This document shows, piece by piece, positions 58,967-64,000 of a stretch of 64,000 bases of DNA. Origin of the DNA: Ophioderma brevispina (Eukaryota > Echinodermata > Ophiuroidea > Amphilepidida > Ophiodermatidae); NCBI GenBank assembly GCA_023653785.1, contig JAMKCH010057955.1, positions 1 through 64,000 of the forward strand, written 5' to 3'. Every line of letters begins with the position of its first letter. Positions within the stretch are counted from its first letter, which is position 1. The notes beneath the pieces were generated by a model. It was given only the letters and a program-made list of their open reading frames with translations, was not told the origin of the DNA and searched no databases. A program made the translations under genes and the position numbers.

Positions 58967-61842
58967 AGACGTCTCACCATGATCGCGGGAGGCGCGTGTC
59001 GAAGGCTAAGTCTTCTGCCGCGCGAGCGAGGCGTCTGCGCAAATAGGGATAGTTCGTGGCAAGCATACTTGTCATCAAAGTATTATGTGGTCACCGTATA
59101 GGGGGAATGTACCTACTATTGACGAGATTATCTTTCAACTGAACCCGTTATTACCACAAGCCCAAATACCCGACAGTAAAACATAAACAATGCCAGCCAG
59201 AGGTAGTGAAAAGACCTGAGAGGGCGCTATACCACATGATCACAGGGACCGTTCAGTGGAGGCGGCCAAGAAATCCCAATTCAGACTTTGCCATTGGTTT
59301 AACATGAAAAGTGAAATCTTGACGTAAATTCTGAATTTTTTATATGGTGGCAAGGATTTTTTCTGATTCCAAACCGGTTGGAGATGAAGAATCAAACTCC
59401 ACTGGAAGGGTTATTTCTGATTTGTGCGTTTATTAATAACGAACGAGGATGAAGGTCGTATGTGGGTCATGGGAAACAACATGACCAACCCCATCAAAGC
59501 ACCCAAATTGGTTTGGTGGTTTGCACTCCCGTCCGTATTGCTCAGCGGTGACTGTCCAATTATGTTTTTTCTTTTACTGAAGTTGGGGATTAAAGTTGCG
59601 AAATATATTAGACAATGGCGACATAGCCGCTAAAATCGACTCACTCACTTGGCCATATCAATTACATTTAATCTACCAACAGACCTCTACAAACACCTTT
59701 TGGCATATAGGTAGAAAACTCTATTTGAGCAACGTTTCTCATCCAACAAAAGATGTTGGATGAAAAATTTGAGAAAAAGCCTTGTAAAAATTTGGAATAT
59801 TTTAGGGATGTAATTTCAATTCAAATTTGGCCTTTGCCATCATCGCTTCAGCAGACCACAAGTATTTGTTTGCATGGGAAAGATTAATCGTAGCGTAGTG
59901 GATGTTTTGTTACAGAATGGACTAGTATAATTTTAGAGCTCGTCAACCCACTGCCGAGCGGCTGCTCGAGCCGGTAGTTGCGATTTTTTGTATTTGAAGC
60001 AAGACTAGGCCCCCCCTATTTCTAGGCATCACTGATGAGGGGTCTTGACGATCACGTTTTGTATTGTCGTGATTGTTAACATAGGCGACTAGTTGAAAGT
60101 AGTACCACCTATACCACATGTACCATGTGTTTCTGTCAAAATGTCCTATATGCTCACACATACTGGGGCTATCTACACGAGCTGATCAATGGTGGCTTGC
60201 ATGGACCGGTGTATTACATACATAGAGTACTGCAACAGCCACAGCACTGCAGTGTATACTCTGTTTGGTCTTGAGTCATTGAGGGTGGACTCTGCATTCG
60301 CTTTAGCATTTCGTTTGTGCCCGCCTTAATTCACGTGCGTGTTGCAATGGATAGGCCAGCGCGTGCGTTTCTAGGGTGGCAAAACCTAACGCGCACGGTG
60401 ACTCACCTCTCAACTTGAGATCGAATATAGGGAACGCAGCTAGGAACACGCTTCTATCGCAGTTTCTATTGCGTCACACAGGGTCGCGCTTAACGCGCGA
60501 TTCCTTTACGCACTGCATACGTGCATTTACGCGATAGATTTGTTTTTACATGTCGCAACAAGCATGCTGTAACGGCATGAAAAAGTGCATCGTGCCGCAA
60601 AGTCCACAACGCACGTTTCACACACATGGATCTGGAAGTACCACTACATATGCAGATCTGGTTGCACTGTGTAGATAGCCCACTGTATTGTTTTCCGTCT
60701 TACAGTTCCTTTGTGAACATAACATCTGGTTGTCTGGAAAGTTCCAGTGTATGACCGATTGACGCAATCGGTTTGCAGAGTTGACGCGTGAGCGACCCAG
60801 TGGGCATCGACGCTTAGAACGTCGGAAAGACGTCGAGAGTTTTAGAAATTTACACACTATTATGTTGAAAATGCAAATCGAATTGACGTCGTTCTTAAAC
60901 GTCGTTTCAATTGCTTTTTAATTTTCGACGTAAATTTATAAAAAAACGTCGACCTGTTTTCGGCGTGCCAACGTCGTTCACGTGTGCTCTAACGACTATT
61001 CCCGCCTGGGGGCATACGATGGGGAGTTAGTGACAGCCGGACCCGTCCGGACTCAATTGGCAAGGCCGAGTCACTCAGACTGGACTCATGCTCGGTGGAA
61101 TCGGATGGGTCCCATGACTCGAACATCAGGGCCCCATGCCGTGGACTGGGATTCGCCGCAGACTCAGAGCTGCTGGACTCTGACTCAATTGAACCCAGTG
61201 GACTCTGACATGCAACAAAACTACAAACAACAATCTCCCAATACTGGCAATACTAGTAGTTTGAAATGAATGGTCACCAGATACATGGTTTGTTTACATG
61301 CAGCAATCTTCTAAAATATTATAAAATATGCTGACAAAACTTATCTAAATCGATGAAAAATAATATAAAAGTCCAAATGGCACCATTCTCCACTAAATTT
61401 TGTGAAGGACTCAAAATCAGAAAAGTCAAAGATGAATTGGAACTTGAATAGATGCTGTATGTTATTGTTTACATAAAAGCATGCCTGAGCAAGCATGAAG
61501 CGGGCGGTTACAAAGCCAGAGACTTTGCGGAAAAGAGTGTGAAGATCGTACTCGCGTGGAGTTTTTTAATAGCTGATTGAAGAAGCCACGCGCTCTCTTT
61601 AGCAGCTTAATTGATAATGCGCATGAGCATAAACAAACTTATGTTCAGGGGGGGTTAGGACATGCCATCCTAACAGCAACAGCAAATTCAAAACGGTATC
61701 AAATTCCGGTGTAGCTGTTTCAAGGATTAACGCGTAGGAGGCGCTCTTCGCATTATCGACGGATACACACAGACTTGACAAAGAATAGGCCTGGTCACGA
61801 ATATTTAAACTAAATGACCGTTATTGGAAATACACTATTTTT
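58967..61842. other. No gene; CpG-rich patches and short-word repeats
   Basis: CpG-dense patches at 58968-59040 and 60350-60560. GACGTCG/AACGTCG words recur at 60784-60980, and a degenerate GGACTC repeat lies at 61049-61213, giving a spurious frame of 95 codons. A perfect 9-bp hairpin (CATCCAACA/TGTTGGATG) lies at 59740-59762. No recognised gene. Confidence 0.45.
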
Positions 61843-62066
61843 GCAGCGGGGTTAATCCACTAACCCCGACGGATTTTGAAGCCAATAATTTTTCTTTAAT
61901 TTAATCATGATATTATTAAGATCTTTCGAAAAAGGTTTAGAGATGATTTTTTAAGGTCCCTGGGACCGAGAATGCCATAGTAAATGCACGTAGCCGTTTC
62001 CCAAAATTACCGTTTGGAAATCCCCAATGCCCAAATCGAGTAGATAGGTCCTACCCCCCCCCCTGA
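61843..62066 (-). repeat. Dispersed repeat family, copy 3
   Basis: Reverse complement of the 17.7-kb repeat. On the minus strand: a G-run, CTACTCGATTTGGGCATTGG, GGATTTCCAAACGGTAATTT, GCATTTACTATG, AAAGATCTTAATAATAT, TTGGCTTCAAAATCCGTCGG, then the hairpin GGGGTTA..TAACCCC. It is the longest and best-preserved copy in the window. Confidence 0.8.
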
Positions 62067-62350
62067 TTGTGTTGGCCTGTCAAGAAGTGGTCTCGCCGTG
62101 GACCGAATTGCTGAGATTACTTGACCTTCACCGCCTGGTCGGTGATTGCTGTAATTTCTTTTGACATTTTTGGTGAGTTGCTATAATGAATGAGGATTGC
62201 CGCAACGCCTGACAGGGACTGTAAGAATAAACAAGATCCGAGGAATGTATCGGAAGCTGCTAATGTGATATCATGTGAGATGAGGGTGGGGGAGGGTGAG
62301 TTCAAAATTGGTCCTGAGCACCGAAAGGAAAGAAAAGCAATAAAAAATAG

Positions 62351-63337
62351 TAGGGTAAAATGGGGTAAGGGGACACTGGGTAGGGTATGTGGGACACAAA
62401 CTACATTAATTCCTCAATAAAGAAAAAATTTGGCAAACAGGAAACAGTGGGTCCAACCAAAATATCGTAAACATGTTCTTCTGCTTTAAATTCAGAAACA
62501 AGAATGGATTTATTATATCTTGAAAGGTTTTAAAGGTCAAGGTCAACACTGACCGCAATTTAGTGCCAAAATCTGCGAATTATTAATTAAGGGTGTTAAT
62601 GCTAAAAATGCAAATTATTTTACTGAAAAGTAGATAAAAGTTAGTCTATACATTTAATGTCTATGAAAATTAATGTTTTTATCAAGCAAGTTGCAAAAAA
62701 CAAATATTTAATAAAATTGTTTGCCAATTAATATGCAAACAGAGGCTAATTAATTATGATGCGTCCCAATTTACCCCACTGAAATTCAATTAGGGTAAGT
62801 GGGACATGGGGATATTAGCTGGTGCTTATTTTTATTTTGTGTATTTTTTGAGAAAAATATAAATTCAAGAACATTGCTGTAATTATAATACACAAAATTA
62901 TATGATTAAAAAATACATATTCTGAAAATATGAATTTTAAGACCAAAAAAATGATTATAAAATAGAACATTTTCGGCCAAGTATTCGAAGTACGTGAAAA
63001 TTATGAGCGCAAAAATATAATATAATTAGTATCTGAAACACTTTCAATTATTAAACAGCAGTGAATTAGATTCTTTCGTGATAGCCTTACTCCATAATTG
63101 CATAAAATTACCCAAAGTACGTGGTCCCACTTACCCCCAATGTGGGAATATAAATAGGGAAACTGGGACAGTTCTAATAGCACGTTTTCTATGCATGTGG
63201 TACTTATACACGAAAGTAGTAAACAATGCCTCATGACCCAAGTCTGATATTAAAAGTAAATGTTTTTCATAAAAACCTACCATGTCTTTGTTTCAAACCA
63301 ATTTAGGCTTAAGTGCCCCACTTACCCCATTACCCTA
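62351..63337. mobile_element. 983-bp non-autonomous TIR element (GGGTAAGTGGGAC type), TA duplication
   Basis: Left end GGGTAAAATGGGGTAAGGGG (62353) and the reverse complement of the right end GGGTAATGGGGTAAGTGGGG (to 63335) form terminal inverted repeats, flanked by TA at both sides. The motif GGGTAAGTGGGAC recurs inside in both orientations (about 62381, 62793, 63123 and 63312). The interior is very AT-rich and non-coding. The TA duplication suggests Tc1/mariner-type mobilisation. Confidence 0.75.
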
Positions 63338-64000
63338 CATTCACGTACATGCATCTTATTACTGGTAGGTTATTTTTCATGTTGCTCGTCATTCGTAAGG
63401 TAATAAATAATAATATTACAAAAAAAACCGATACAACGGCCGTACCACGGCTTATAACACTAAGTTTTCATGTAGTGATAAGAGGTCGAGTGTTTGACTT
63501 TGTACATGAAACAATTACAGGGAATTACAAAACAAATTCATCCTGCGGTGAAGCTGCCCCGGTTGAGTAATGCCAATACCTGTTGTAGGGCCTATTTTGT
63601 ATGATTCGCAAGAATAAACTCTTGCAACATGGCTAAAAGGTAATAATCATGTCTCAGAAAGTTACGAATTCACGCTTGCATTGTCTAGCACGGCGATCTG
63701 TACACGGTATCAGTGTTTTATGGCTTCGCATATAAATAATCAGACGGCGATTTGCGTGTGAATCCACCCAATCTTGTCATCAGAAGTACTCTCGAATTCA
63801 CCGCCTTCGTTCTCATCAAGTCTTCATCAAATAGTAAATTTGTTGCTCGAAAAAAGCTCAAGACGGCCTAATTTCATCTGTGAAACCACGTAGGCGCAAT
63901 CCATGATGGCTAGTACAAACGGAGTTCATACGAAATTTCGGGCATGTCAGACGAGTCATTTAGACTACGGGCTACCATGAACCCCCCCTGCACCCCCCTC
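63338..64000. other. No gene recognised
   Basis: AT-rich to the window edge, ending in C-runs (CCCCCCC and CACCCCCC). The 85-codon frame starting at 63313 overlaps the transposon end and has no recognisable motif. Confidence 0.45.

Noticed and set aside
60982..61269. 95-codon plus-strand frame
   Set aside because: Made of a degenerate GGACTC word repeat.

Overview
The window is AT-rich DNA with only short reading frames, eukaryotic LINE-type and DNA-transposon relics, microsatellites, long homopolymer runs and many inverted repeats. It looks like repeat-dense intergenic or intronic DNA from an animal nuclear genome. The mix of an RTE-like LINE with a trinucleotide tail, two other LINE families, a Tc1-like transposase relic, hAT-type elements and foldback repeats fits a marine invertebrate, perhaps a deuterostome. 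That assignment is inference. I find no intact host protein gene, operon, rRNA or CRISPR array.

Layout. 1-4.3 kb: mostly blank, with one candidate minus-strand exon of unknown family (2380-2690) and a 141-bp hairpin (3269-3409). 4.3-8.2 kb: a tandem array of a unit of about 1.0-1.1 kb, each with a (CA)n tract, poly-T and a tRNA-like promoter segment. 8.2-13.6 kb: low-complexity tracts and small repeats. 13.6-15.4 kb: a tRNA-derived SINE-like sequence, then two adjacent foldback elements. 16.4-20 kb: duplicated and dispersed repeats, a cluster of palindromes with a TGCTC..GAGCA core, and CRE-like octamers. 21.2-22.3 kb: a decayed Tc1-like transposase. 25.3-28 kb: two long foldback elements of about 860 bp each. 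31.9-32.8 kb: a hAT-type MITE with perfect 8-bp target duplications, then a perfect 131-bp tandem duplication carrying a 28-bp palindrome. 35.4-40.7 kb: a candidate 5.3-kb hAT-type element without recognisable transposase. 40.8-42.5 kb: a LINE relic (minus strand), with a related fragment at 53.1-53.6 kb. 45.3-46.2 kb and 62.35-63.34 kb: two non-autonomous TIR elements with TA duplications. 48.3-49.85 kb: a second LINE family (minus). 52.3-52.6 kb: a 31-bp minisatellite. 55.5-57.2 kb: an RTE-like LINE relic (plus) with a trinucleotide tail.

Nothing here works together as a pathway. The coding remnants are all from mobile elements and all carry stops or frameshifts. The most unusual theme is a family of long imperfect palindromes. 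Their arms and central loops can be matched between the copies at 14.7, 27.1, 10.6 and 42.6 kb, and the 25.3-kb copy is probably related. Transcripts through them would fold into hairpins with arms of about 150-300 bp.
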